The notes: a model not told the origin generated them from the letters alone. 23,749 bases of DNA from Actinomycetes bacterium (GCA_023438885.1 JAEXPS010000219.1:1-23749), one strand, 5' to 3'; counted from the first letter of the stretch, positions 15,259 through 22,796 are shown. Made by a program: numbers and translations.

Positions 15259-15270
15259 GCGTGATCACGC
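15259..15270. promoter_or_regulatory. Perfect palindrome upstream of the ABC ATPase gene
   Basis: GCGTGATCACGC, a 12-bp perfect palindrome in the 75-bp gap between the parE stop and the ABC ATPase start. Candidate operator. No promoter hexamer is obvious around it. Confidence 0.3.
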
Positions 15271-15287
15271 GCACATCCTCCCAGAGG

Positions 15288-17417
15288 TCACGCGTCGATA
15301 CGGGTGCGGTCCAGCGAGTCCGCGTGATCGACGAGGAAGTCCCGGCGCGGAGCCACGTCCGAGCCCATGAGCAGCTCGAAGATCTGCTCCGCGCGCTCCG
15401 CGGCCGCCATGGTCACCCGGCGCAGCGTGCGGTAGCGCGGATCCATCGTGGTCTCCGCCAGCTGCTGGGCATCCATCTCACCCAGGCCCTTGTACCGCTG
15501 GATGTCCGACGAGTAGCGCCGGCCCGCCCGGTCGAGGCGCTTGAGGGTCGCGGCCAGCTCGGCCTCCGAGTACGTGTAGACGTACTTGTCCTCGTCCGCC
15601 TTGCGGTTGCCCAGCAGCTCGATGCGGTGCAGCGGCGGCACCGCCGCGTACACGCGCCCGGCGGCCACCAGCGGCTTCATGTACTTGAAGAACAGCGTGA
15701 GCAGCAGGGTGCGGATGTGGGCGCCGTCCACGTCGGCGTCCGTCATGAGGATCACCTTGCCGTAGCGGGCGGTGTCCAGGTCGAACGTGCGGCCGGACCC
15801 CGCGCCGATCACCTGGATGATCGCGGCGCACTCCGCGTTGTGGAGCATGTCCGAGATCGAGGCCTTCTGGACGTTGAGGATCTTGCCCCGGATGGGCAGC
15901 AGGGCCTGGTAGTCCGACGACCGGGCGAGCTTCGCGGTGCCGAGCGCGCTGTCCCCCTCGACGATGAACAGCTCGCTGCGCTCCACGTCGTCGATGCGGC
16001 AGTCGGCGAGCTTCGGCGGCAGCGAACTGGACTCCAGCGCCGTCTTGCGGCGGGAGATCTCCTTCTGCTTGCGGGCTGCCAGGCGGCCCTGCATCTCGGC
16101 CACGAGCTTCTCGAGCAGGCTGTTGACCTGCGCCTTCACCACGCCCTTGGTGGAGCCGAGCGTGGCGCCCAGCTCCGCCCCGACCACCTTGGCGACGATG
16201 CCGCGCACCGCGGCGGTGCCCAGCACCTCCTTCGTCTGCCCCTCGAACTGGGGCTCGGCGAGGCGCACGGTCACCACGGCCGTCAGGCCGGCCATCACAT
16301 CGTCCTTCTCGAGCCGCTCGTCGCCGTTCCTGGCCGAGAGCTTGAGCCGGCGTGCGTTGGCGGCCACCGCGTCGCGCATCGTCTTGAGCAGCGCCTGCTC
16401 GAAGCCGGCGACGTGGGTGCCACCCTTCGGCGTCGCGATGATGTTGACGAACGAGCGCACGTCCGTCTCGTAGCCCGTGCCCCAGCGCAGCGCGACGTCC
16501 ACCTCGCAGGTGCGGGTCACCTGCTGCGGCGTCATGTGGCCGCGCTCGTCGAGCACCGGGACCGTCTCCGTGAACTCGCCCTCGCCCGTCAGGTGCCAGA
16601 TCTCCGTCACCTTCGGGTCGCCGGCCAGGTGCTCGACGAAGTCGACCACGCCGCCGGTGTGGTGGAAGGTCTCGACGTGCGGCCCCGACTCCCCCGGCGT
16701 GCCCGGCAGGCCGCGCTCGTCGCGCAGCGTGATCTGCAGCCCGGGCACCAGGAAGCTGGTCTGCCGGGCCCGGGTCGCCAGCTCGTCGTACGAGAAGACC
16801 GCGGTCGGAAGGAAGATCTGGCGATCGGCCCAGTACCGCACCCGCGTGCCGGTGACGTTCTTGGCGACCTTGCCCGTCAGCGCCAGGTCGGAGCCGGAGA
16901 CGAACGGCTCGAACGGCGCATCCGGCCCGCGGCCACCGCGGTCGTCGAACACCCCCGGCTCGCCGCGGTGGAAGGTCATCAGGTGGGTCTTGCCGTGCCG
17001 GTCCACCTCGACGTCGAGGCGGGACGACAGGGCGTTGACCACGCTGGCACCGACGCCGTGCAGGCCGCCCGAGGCGGCGTACGAGCCGCCGCCGAACTTG
17101 CCGCCGGCGTGCAGCTTGGTGAACACGACCTCGACGCCCGTCAGGCCCGTCTTCGGCTCGACGTCCACCGGGATGCCCCGGCCGTCGTCGCGCACCTCGA
17201 CGGAGCCGTCTGCGTAGAGCACCACGTCGATGTGCTGGCAGTACCCGGCCAGCGCCTCGTCGACGGCGTTGTCGATGATCTCCCACAGGCAGTGCATCAG
17301 ACCGCGGCTGTCGGTGGTGCCGACGTACATGCCGGGGCGCTTGCGGACCGCCTCCAGGCCCTCGAGCACCGAGAGGTGCCGGGCCGTGTAGCTGGACTGG
17401 GAGGAGGTGGTGGTCAC
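15288..17417 (-). CDS. parE: DNA topoisomerase IV subunit B (ParE; GyrB family)
   Basis: 709 residues. The GHKL ATPase domain has EIIDNAVDEALAGYC (46-60), DDGRGIP (77-83) and GGLHGVGASVVNAL (117-130). The transducer domain is followed by the TOPRIM domain with ELFIVEGDSALGTAK and DADVDGAHIRTLLLT, holding the acidic metal-binding residues, and the RYKGLGEMDAQQL motif near the C-terminus. EGDSALG rather than EGDSAGG, and the adjacent DUF7455 gene, point to the ParE paralogue of actinobacteria instead of GyrB. With ParC it should decatenate and relax DNA. The GTG start at 17417 is leaderless by the spacing of its -10 box. The partner gene is not in the window. Confidence 0.93.
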   Translation of the reverse strand: MTTTSSQSSYTARHLSVLEGLEAVRKRPGMYVGTTDSRGLMHCLWEIIDNAVDEALAGYCQHIDVVLYADGSVEVRDDGRGIPVDVEPKTGLTGVEVVFTKLHAGGKFGGGSYAASGGLHGVGASVVNALSSRLDVEVDRHGKTHLMTFHRGEPGVFDDRGGRGPDAPFEPFVSGSDLALTGKVAKNVTGTRVRYWADRQIFLPTAVFSYDELATRARQTSFLVPGLQITLRDERGLPGTPGESGPHVETFHHTGGVVDFVEHLAGDPKVTEIWHLTGEGEFTETVPVLDERGHMTPQQVTRTCEVDVALRWGTGYETDVRSFVNIIATPKGGTHVAGFEQALLKTMRDAVAANARRLKLSARNGDERLEKDDVMAGLTAVVTVRLAEPQFEGQTKEVLGTAAVRGIVAKVVGAELGATLGSTKGVVKAQVNSLLEKLVAEMQGRLAARKQKEISRRKTALESSSLPPKLADCRIDDVERSELFIVEGDSALGTAKLARSSDYQALLPIRGKILNVQKASISDMLHNAECAAIIQVIGAGSGRTFDLDTARYGKVILMTDADVDGAHIRTLLLTLFFKYMKPLVAAGRVYAAVPPLHRIELLGNRKADEDKYVYTYSEAELAATLKRLDRAGRRYSSDIQRYKGLGEMDAQQLAETTMDPRYRTLRRVTMAAAERAEQIFELLMGSDVAPRRDFLVDHADSLDRTRIDA

Positions 17418-17423
17418 GCTGCG

Positions 17424-17429
17424 ATGCTA
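17424..17429 (-). promoter_or_regulatory. Leaderless-type -10 box of parE
   Basis: Minus-strand TAGCAT, 6 nt, then GTG 17417, a good TAnnnT match at leaderless spacing. No convincing -35 is visible. Confidence 0.5.
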
Positions 17430-17465
17430 ACGGCGCGGGCTGACTGTCCCGCGTCGGCACGCTGC

Positions 17466-17509
17466 CATGGCCACGCGGCCATGTCACGGGGAGATGACGC
17501 GATGTCACG
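17466..17509. promoter_or_regulatory. Repeat cluster in the parE/DUF7455 divergent region
   Basis: A perfect inverted repeat CATGGCC-4 nt-GGCCATG (17466-17483) overlaps the first of two identical ATGTCACG direct repeats (17481-17488 and 17502-17509), spaced 21 bp apart or two helical turns. Placement between divergent genes suggests a binding site for a regulator. Confidence 0.35.
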
Positions 17510-17581
17510 ATTCTGTACGCGGATGGCGAACCTGTGACTTTCGAGGAAGGAATCTTCAGGACCGGATGGTTCTATGGACTC

Positions 17582-17809
17582 GTGAACGCCACATCGACCC
17601 TCGCCCCCCTGTCCGCAGCCGACCGCTGCGACCGCTGCGGAGCCCAGGCCTACGTGCGCGTCGTGCTGCCCGCGGGTGAGCTCCTCTTCTGCGCGCACCA
17701 CGCGCGCGAGCACAAGGACAAGTTCGCCTCGGTGGCCACCCACGTCCAGGACGAGACCGAGCGCCTGCACGCCGAGCACGGCGCGGGCGCCGGAGCAGCG
17801 GCGCACTGA
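17582..17809 (+). CDS. DUF7455 small zinc-ribbon-like protein
   Basis: 75 residues from GTG 17582. The core AADRCDRCGAQAYVRVVLPA with CDRCG (18-22), then GELLFCAHHAREHKDKF, provides a CxxC plus CxHH set that probably binds one zinc ion. It ends in a hydrophilic helix and an Ala/Gly tail. The gene lies beside the topoisomerase subunit gene in many actinobacteria as I recall; no function has been assigned. The frame extends to 17534, but the family starts just before the TLAPLSAADRC segment, so 17582 is preferred. A strong hairpin follows 25 nt after the stop. Confidence 0.82.
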   Translation: MNATSTLAPLSAADRCDRCGAQAYVRVVLPAGELLFCAHHAREHKDKFASVATHVQDETERLHAEHGAGAGAAAH

Positions 17810-17834
17810 CGCCACTCCTCAGGCACGACGACGC

Positions 17835-17863
17835 GACCCCGGCTGGTTGATCCAGCCGGGGTC
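17835..17863. terminator. Bidirectional intrinsic terminator
   Basis: GACCCCGGCTGG and CCAGCCGGGGTC form a perfect 12-bp stem with a TTGAT loop, in the 76-bp gap between the converging DUF7455 gene and the surface-protein gene. A pyrimidine/T-containing stretch (CGTTCGTCT) follows on the plus strand. The best terminator in the window. Confidence 0.85.
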
Positions 17864-17885
17864 CGTTCGTCTCACCCAGCCTCGC

Positions 17886-20750
17886 TCAGCCCACGCGGCG
17901 CCGTGCAGCCACCACCGCGAGCGCTCCGAGCACGACGAGGGCACCGGCCACCGCCGCCGGCCACCGCAGGTCGAGGCCCGTCTCGGCCAGCCCGCGCACC
18001 GGGGTCAGCGTCTCGGCCGGCTCGCCGCACTCGCTGCGGGCCAGCACCCGCCCGTCCGCACCGCGCATCACCGTGACGAAGCCGAGGGCTCCCGTCACCC
18101 GATCCACCGTGGTCCTCGCCGACGTGACGTCTCCCGGTGCCGTCAGGGGCACCGGGGTGGAGGTCCACAGCGGCGCGATGCAGGCCGGCTCGGTGCCTTC
18201 CGGCCACGTGTAGAGCTCGAAGGTCAGCGTGGTGCCGGCCGCGGCCGTCCCGCGCACCGTCGCGACATCCCACACCTCCACAGAACGACCGCGCTGCGGC
18301 GGCGGGCTCGATGCCGCGAGGGTCGTCACGGCGAGCGCGTCGTCGACGATCGTCTCGGAGACCGCGCCGCACACGCCGCGGGAGAGCACCCGGCCGTCGG
18401 CGCCCCGGATCACCTCGACGAAGCCGAGGTCACCTGTCACCGGGTCGATCGGGATGTCGGCGGACCTCGTGTCGCCGAGTGCGAGCGGCACGGGCTCGGA
18501 CACCCAGATCGGGAGGTCGCACCGAGGGAGGGTGCCGGTGGGCCAGGTGTAGAGCTCGAACGTCAGGGTTGCGTCCGTCGGGACGCGGCCGGTCACCGTC
18601 GCGACGTCCCAGACCGACACGCGGTCGCCGAACACGGCCGCGCGGTCCGAGTGCGCCGTCGTCACCACCTGGTGCCGGCCGGCGACCAGGGTCTCCTCAG
18701 CGGCGCCGCACTCTCCGCGCGCCAGCACCGCGCCCCCGCCGTCGCGCACCACGGCGACGAACCCGAGGTCGCCCTCCAGGGTCACGACGTCCGCGGGCGG
18801 CGACGTCACGTCGCCCTCCCCGGTCAGCGTCAGCTCCGGTGACGTCCACACCGGCGCCGTGCAGAGGGGTGGTCCTCCGGTGGGCCACTGGTAGAGCTCG
18901 AAAGCCACCATAGCTCCGACGGGGATGTCGCCGGTGACCGTCGCCACGTCGTGCGCCGCTACGTGGTCGCCGAGCACCACCGCCCGGTCGGCGATCGCCG
19001 TCGTCGTCACCGAGAGCGGACGCGGCTGCAGCACGAACTGCTCCGTGGCCTGCGTCACCGACGTCTCGAACGGCTCCACCCGGTCGTCACCGGCGAACCC
19101 GTGCGTGAACACGTAGGTGCCTGGGACGCCGGCACCCGTCGCTGTGCGCGGCAGTGTGAACAGGCCGGCACCCACCGAGCGGTACGTCCCGTTCGCGGCC
19201 GGAAGCTCCACCTGCCCGAGGAGCGTCGCCTCGCCACGTCGTTCGTCGGTCACCGGAACACCGGGCGGGAAGAACCACAGGCTCTGCGTGAGCGTCGGGC
19301 GGTCCGCCGTGAAGCCCGCTGCGCCGGAGAAGCCGGGATGGTCGTCGGGGAAGCCGGTGACGACGACGTCGTCGGCCAGTCCCTCCGGACGGCCGGCCCC
19401 GTCGTCGAGAACGGCCACCTGGGAGGTCGCGGTGGCGCGATGTCGCACCGACGCCGTCTCGGCGGGCAGCCCGAACGCGTCCTGCCAGTCCCCACGCAGG
19501 TACGCCTGCCACTGGGTCGGCTGCTCGGCCACGGACATGCGCCACACCCACGTGACGAACTGGGCGCCGCCCGTGCCCGGGATCGATGCCGGATACGTAC
19601 CCGGCGCGGTCACGGTCAGATGCGTCTCGCCGAGCGCCACGGCGTCGGCCGGCACCGAGCTCTGCTCCGCCGGAGGAAGTGCCCCCGTCGCATACGCCGT
19701 GCCGACGAAGGTCACCGGCACAGGCACGCCCCCGACCGTCAGCCAGGTGTCACCCTGGGCGGTGCCGACCGTCACGCGGTCGACCAGCTCGTCACCGACG
19801 GCCACGGTGCGTGAGCCCACTGCCGTTCTGGCGACAGGCTGGAAGTCCGCCGTGACGTCGAAGGACACGGGCGGCGGCGAGATCTCCATCGGGTCAAAGC
19901 TGAGGTTCCGATGCCCGTAGGTGACAACCGTCTGGACGTTGCCAGACCCCCACACTCGGGTCAGCGTGACTCGGGGAACGTTCCTGTAGACGACTCGGAA
20001 GGTAATCGCACCCGAACCCGTAGCGGTCCACTTCAGGGCGACCGGCGATGCTGCGGTCGTTCCGTCGTAGGTCTGACGCCCGTTGTCGTCGAAGACTGCC
20101 GGGCCGGTGAGGGTCGCAGTGAAGCCCAATCCCGGCGTCCACCCGCCCGCGGCCGTCTGGACGCCGATGTTGTGGATGTCGCCAGTGCGGGCGGCGACAC
20201 CCGACGGCAGCGCCTCGGCGGGACGGTACGGACCAGCCGCGAGCGATGCCTCCTCAAGTAGCCGCTGTGCGCGATCCTTGACTGTCTGCGGAGTGTGGGC
20301 CTCAAAGCGCGCCTTGCGCTTGCCTGCGGTAACGCCATTCGACCCCTCCTCCCAACGCATGTGGACCAGATACGAGATCGCCGCTCGCGTGACCGCGTCC
20401 CCGTCTAGCCGATGGGCCTGCATCACGGCGGCCAGCACCGGGTCGGTTATCCAGTCCACTCCGGCTGGAGCCCTACCTACCGGGTCGTCGCCTCCCGCCT
20501 TGGTGCAGAAGACAACGTCGTCGCCGTAGCCCGGCGGAGCCTGCATCGCTCCCAGCCAGACTTCGCCGGCCCCGGTCACACCTGTCACGGCTACGCCCGG
20601 CTGCAGGATCCCAGCGGTCACTGCCTCGGCGGGCTCAGCGCGGAGTACTTCTGTCACACAGAGACCGCCAATGAGAAGCGTCGCTCCAACGATCCCGGCG
20701 ATGCGGTTCCCCCTTGTCGCACGTGAGTGCGACGATGGACGTGCGTTCAT
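17886..20750 (-). CDS. Sortase-anchored (LAETG) surface protein with degenerate thioester-like head and repeat stalk
   Basis: 954 residues. A signal peptide with basic start and hydrophobic core (about 18-31) ends near AEPAEA (43). The head domain contains VVFCTKAG with Cys82 and TRAAISYLVH (121-130), arranged like the Cys and TQxA motifs of Gram-positive thioester adhesin domains, but the Gln position is Arg122, so no thioester is expected. The middle (about 200-575) is beta-rich and unrecognised. Three stalk repeats of 113-115 residues follow (579-920), then LAETG (921-925), a hydrophobic helix and RRR: a class E-type sortase signal. It should be covalently attached to peptidoglycan; the ligand is unknown. 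GAGGTGGAG sits 5 nt before ATG 20750. GC falls from about 80% in the stalk to about 64% in the head. Confidence 0.87.
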   Translation of the reverse strand: MNARPSSHSRATRGNRIAGIVGATLLIGGLCVTEVLRAEPAEAVTAGILQPGVAVTGVTGAGEVWLGAMQAPPGYGDDVVFCTKAGGDDPVGRAPAGVDWITDPVLAAVMQAHRLDGDAVTRAAISYLVHMRWEEGSNGVTAGKRKARFEAHTPQTVKDRAQRLLEEASLAAGPYRPAEALPSGVAARTGDIHNIGVQTAAGGWTPGLGFTATLTGPAVFDDNGRQTYDGTTAASPVALKWTATGSGAITFRVVYRNVPRVTLTRVWGSGNVQTVVTYGHRNLSFDPMEISPPPVSFDVTADFQPVARTAVGSRTVAVGDELVDRVTVGTAQGDTWLTVGGVPVPVTFVGTAYATGALPPAEQSSVPADAVALGETHLTVTAPGTYPASIPGTGGAQFVTWVWRMSVAEQPTQWQAYLRGDWQDAFGLPAETASVRHRATATSQVAVLDDGAGRPEGLADDVVVTGFPDDHPGFSGAAGFTADRPTLTQSLWFFPPGVPVTDERRGEATLLGQVELPAANGTYRSVGAGLFTLPRTATGAGVPGTYVFTHGFAGDDRVEPFETSVTQATEQFVLQPRPLSVTTTAIADRAVVLGDHVAAHDVATVTGDIPVGAMVAFELYQWPTGGPPLCTAPVWTSPELTLTGEGDVTSPPADVVTLEGDLGFVAVVRDGGGAVLARGECGAAEETLVAGRHQVVTTAHSDRAAVFGDRVSVWDVATVTGRVPTDATLTFELYTWPTGTLPRCDLPIWVSEPVPLALGDTRSADIPIDPVTGDLGFVEVIRGADGRVLSRGVCGAVSETIVDDALAVTTLAASSPPPQRGRSVEVWDVATVRGTAAAGTTLTFELYTWPEGTEPACIAPLWTSTPVPLTAPGDVTSARTTVDRVTGALGFVTVMRGADGRVLARSECGEPAETLTPVRGLAETGLDLRWPAAVAGALVVLGALAVVAARRRVG
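17991..19016 (-). repeat. Three stalk repeats of 113-115 codons in the LAETG protein
   Basis: Residues 579-692, 693-805 and 806-920. Each repeat shows DVATV-x-G near position 23, FELYxWPxG near 39, one Cys near 51, GxLGFVxVxR near 82, and a second Cys in a CG motif near 103 followed by ET. The two Cys per unit probably form a disulfide outside the cell, giving a rigid Ig-like stalk. Confidence 0.85.
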
Positions 20751-20791
20751 TCCAACTCCACCTCGGTAGGAGGGTTTGTGTCTGACGCGGA

Positions 20792-20819
20792 GGGGGTCCG
20801 GGCTGCCACCCGGGCCCCC
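20792..20819 (-). terminator. Hairpin between the helical-repeat gene and the surface-protein gene
   Basis: GGGGG, one mismatched position, CCGGG, a 6-nt loop, CCCGG, the mismatch partner, CCCCC (read on the plus strand). Ten GC pairs plus one A-C mismatch on the minus-strand RNA. It lies 24 nt after the stop of the upstream gene and could partly separate the two transcripts. Confidence 0.5.
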
Positions 20820-20842
20820 TCACCTCTGGTAGTGGGCTCCGA

Positions 20843-21754
20843 TCAGCAGTACCAAGCTCTCCCATCCGTGTCTCCACAGACAGCAAAGGAGTCGTCGTAC
20901 GTAACGGTCTCCTCCCAGTGAGAGCCGTCGGTCGACGTCCCCGACCCGGCGCCTGACGAGGATCTCCGAGGCGGCGTCGAGGGATGCGAGGCCGCACTGC
21001 TCGCCGCTTGCGCCGCAGCGGCCTCGGCGGCGCGCGCCGCTTCCCAGGCGCCGACAGCGGTCTCGACGGCGGCCGTGGGGCCGGCCAGCGAGTCCGCCGC
21101 CCGGTCGAGGGAAGCCGCGCCGGAGCGAAGCCGTTCCAGCGAGCGCGGCGCGGGCTCGTCGAGCAGTCTCTGCGCCGCCTCGACCGCGCTCGCCAACGCG
21201 ACGCGCACCGCGTCGTCGGCGACGCGGCCCGCGGCGGCCTGCCACGTGGCACGAGCGCTGGTGAGGACGCTCGCAAGCCGCTCCGCCGACGTTGCGTAGC
21301 CGGCCTCCGCCTCCCCCAGCTCCCAGGCTCCCACTGCGGCGGTCACCGCAGCCGACGCCGAGACGACCGCCTCGCGGGCCGCTGCGATCCGTCGAGCCAG
21401 GTCATCGAGCTCCGGCACGGTCCGTCCGTCGGTTGACTTCGCAGCGGCCGCCTCGTCGAGCGCGGATCTGAGCTCTGACCTGATCCCCTCGTCCGCGACG
21501 CGGCCTGCGGACTCCGCCAGCAAACGCCTCGCGGGCGCCGCAACGCGCTCCAGCTCCAACGTCGCAGAGGAGACCGTCGCGCGAGCCGCGGCGGTCTCCT
21601 CTGCCGCGACGAGTCCGCGGTGCTGCCACACCAGCGCTCCCGCCGCGCCCCCACCCACCAGCGTGAGGGTGACAACGGCCACCACGACCACCCGGGAGGT
21701 GCGGGCGGAAGGGCGCGCGGGAGCCGTCGCCGTCGCGACCGCCGTCTCGACCAT
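20843..21754 (-). CDS. Single-pass membrane protein with two related helical repeats and a C-terminal Cys
   Basis: 303 residues, not recognised as a known family. The N-terminal tail (1-20) is basic, followed by a membrane helix at about 21-43, so the rest should face outward. Two Ala-rich helical units of about 78 residues share AGRVAD (83-88 and 175-180), a following helix and the ending AVGAWE (140-145 and 233-238). A Ser/Pro/Gly linker (about 252-278) leads to HWEETVTYDDSFAVCGDTDG and ends in WYC, with two Cys at 293 and 303. ATG 21754 was chosen because it directly precedes the basic tail and membrane helix; upstream in-frame residues look untranslated. It precedes the LAETG gene on the same strand, 92 bp apart with a hairpin between. 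Confidence 0.7.
   Translation of the reverse strand: MVETAVATATAPARPSARTSRVVVVAVVTLTLVGGGAAGALVWQHRGLVAAEETAAARATVSSATLELERVAAPARRLLAESAGRVADEGIRSELRSALDEAAAAKSTDGRTVPELDDLARRIAAAREAVVSASAAVTAAVGAWELGEAEAGYATSAERLASVLTSARATWQAAAGRVADDAVRVALASAVEAAQRLLDEPAPRSLERLRSGAASLDRAADSLAGPTAAVETAVGAWEAARAAEAAAAQAASSAASHPSTPPRRSSSGAGSGTSTDGSHWEETVTYDDSFAVCGDTDGRAWYC
21041..21553 (-). repeat. Duplicated helical unit within the membrane protein
   Basis: Residues 68-144 and 160-238. Shared positions: AGRVADE/AGRVADD, then R-x-x-L-x-SA, and AVTAAVGAWE versus AVETAVGAWE at the ends. The regular spacing over about 78 residues supports internal duplication of a helical bundle rather than simple low complexity. 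Confidence 0.65.
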
Positions 21755-21830
21755 GTGCGCCCCCTGCACCGACGATGTCCGTCGCTGAGATTGTGTCGGC
21801 TCACATGGGTCTCCGAGCGCTCTTCCACAG

Positions 21831-21862
21831 GCCGTTTTCGACGACCTAACGGCCAAAACGCC
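21831..21862. repeat. Imperfect inverted repeat upstream of the helical-repeat gene
   Basis: GCCGTTTT (21831-21838) and AAAACGCC (21855-21862) pair with one discrepancy around a 16-nt loop. It lies between the 153-residue gene and the helical-repeat gene on the minus strand, so it may be a terminator for the former or an operator for the latter. The rest of 21755-21940 shows no gene. Confidence 0.35.
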
Positions 21863-21940
21863 AGGAACCGGGCGCCCGCCCGGCCGAGCGTGCGCGCCCA
21901 CCGGCCCGTGGAGGCGGATCGAGCACGCTCCCTGCCCGAT

Positions 21941-22402
21941 TCACCCGCGGCGCTCACCCTCGTCGTCGTGTTGCTCGACGGCGGTCTCGGCGAGGGCGAG
22001 CGGCTCGGCGACTGGAGGCCCGTATCGGGCCGGAAGCAGTCGCTTGGCGTACGCGCTCAGCACGGTGACCAAGGGCCAGGCGGCGTCCAGGAGCCTGTCG
22101 ACATCGGCGACGGTCGGCTCTGCGGGAGCCGTGCGGGCGGCACTGACCCACGCGCTCACGTAGGCGCGCAGCGGGCCGGGAGCTTCCTCGACCTCCAGGA
22201 GGTCCGTCGCCGGTGCATCAGCCGGCATCCCGTAGAGAGCCCTCAGGCCGTCCAGCGCGTGCTCGGCGGCCAGATGGACCAGCCGCAGCGCATGGTCCGG
22301 GTGCACGGCGAGCCGCGAGCATGCTGCCGTGCGAGCGGCGTTCGCGTCCGCAGCGAACTGGGCCACCGCATCGACCTGACTTCGCCTCGGCGTGGAGGGC
22401 AT
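21941..22402 (-). CDS. Hypothetical all-helical protein
   Basis: 153 residues, family unknown. The composition is that of a real protein: evenly mixed charged and hydrophobic residues with amphipathic helices such as DHALRLVHLAAEHALDGLRA (about 36-55), LRAYVSAWVSAARTAP and DVDRLLDAAWPLVTVLSAYA. No signal peptide or membrane segment is seen. The His/Arg-rich helical pattern recalls HEPN-like or other small helical bundles, but no catalytic motif is evident and I do not assign one. ATG 22402 has only a weak GGGGC upstream. It lies 186 bp upstream of the helical-repeat membrane protein on the same strand and may belong to that unit. Confidence 0.55.
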   Translation of the reverse strand: MPSTPRRSQVDAVAQFAADANAARTAACSRLAVHPDHALRLVHLAAEHALDGLRALYGMPADAPATDLLEVEEAPGPLRAYVSAWVSAARTAPAEPTVADVDRLLDAAWPLVTVLSAYAKRLLPARYGPPVAEPLALAETAVEQHDDEGERRG

Positions 22403-22659
22403 CGCCCCAGCGTTCTCGGCGGAGCGGGGCGCACAGCCGATCGTCGTGGCATCGCCCGCACGTCGGGGGCACTCCCGCCCTCATCCGTGTACCGCCGGCC
22501 CGGTCCCTGGGGGTCACACGGCCGACTGGGCGCGTGCCCTCAGGTGTGGGCGTTCGAGCACCCCGATGCAGCAACTCCATGCCACGGATCGTCGGCGCGG
22601 TGCCGCAAGAACCTGGATCGGACCGGCAGCCGGCAGCGCCGTGCGGGATGTTCAGCTGT

Positions 22660-22761
22660 CTCGAGCGCGCCTCCGTGGGCTCGAGATGGTGTGGGAGGTG
22701 CCTACCGGTCAGCATCACACCGTTCACAACGCCGGTGGGGCAGGCACCTTGCCCCACCGGC
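22660..22761. repeat. Cluster of inverted repeats, possible structured RNA or terminator
   Basis: Three pairings: CTCGAGC/GCTCGAG (22660-22666 with 22679-22685); a perfect 12-bp hairpin GCCGGTGGGGCA/TGCCCCACCGGC (22731-22742 with 22750-22761) with loop GGCACCT; and AGGTGCCT (22696-22703), which is complementary to that loop plus the adjacent stem base A22742. The last pair could form a pseudoknot or compete with the hairpin. The hairpin alone would serve as a terminator. Confidence 0.5.
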
Positions 22762-22796
22762 ACCGCGCCGTCGCGGCCTTCAGCGCAGAGCCTTAC

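Noticed and set aside
14367..17537. A 1056-codon open frame on the plus strand opposite parE and the ABC ATPase
   Set aside because: The translation is Arg/His/Val-rich without domains and lies antisense to two clearly conserved genes; long antisense frames are expected at this GC content.
17541..17573. GGAAT...GTT resembling a sigma-R/SigH-type stress promoter before the DUF7455 gene
   Set aside because: The spacing is about 15 bp instead of the usual 18-19, so the match is not convincing.
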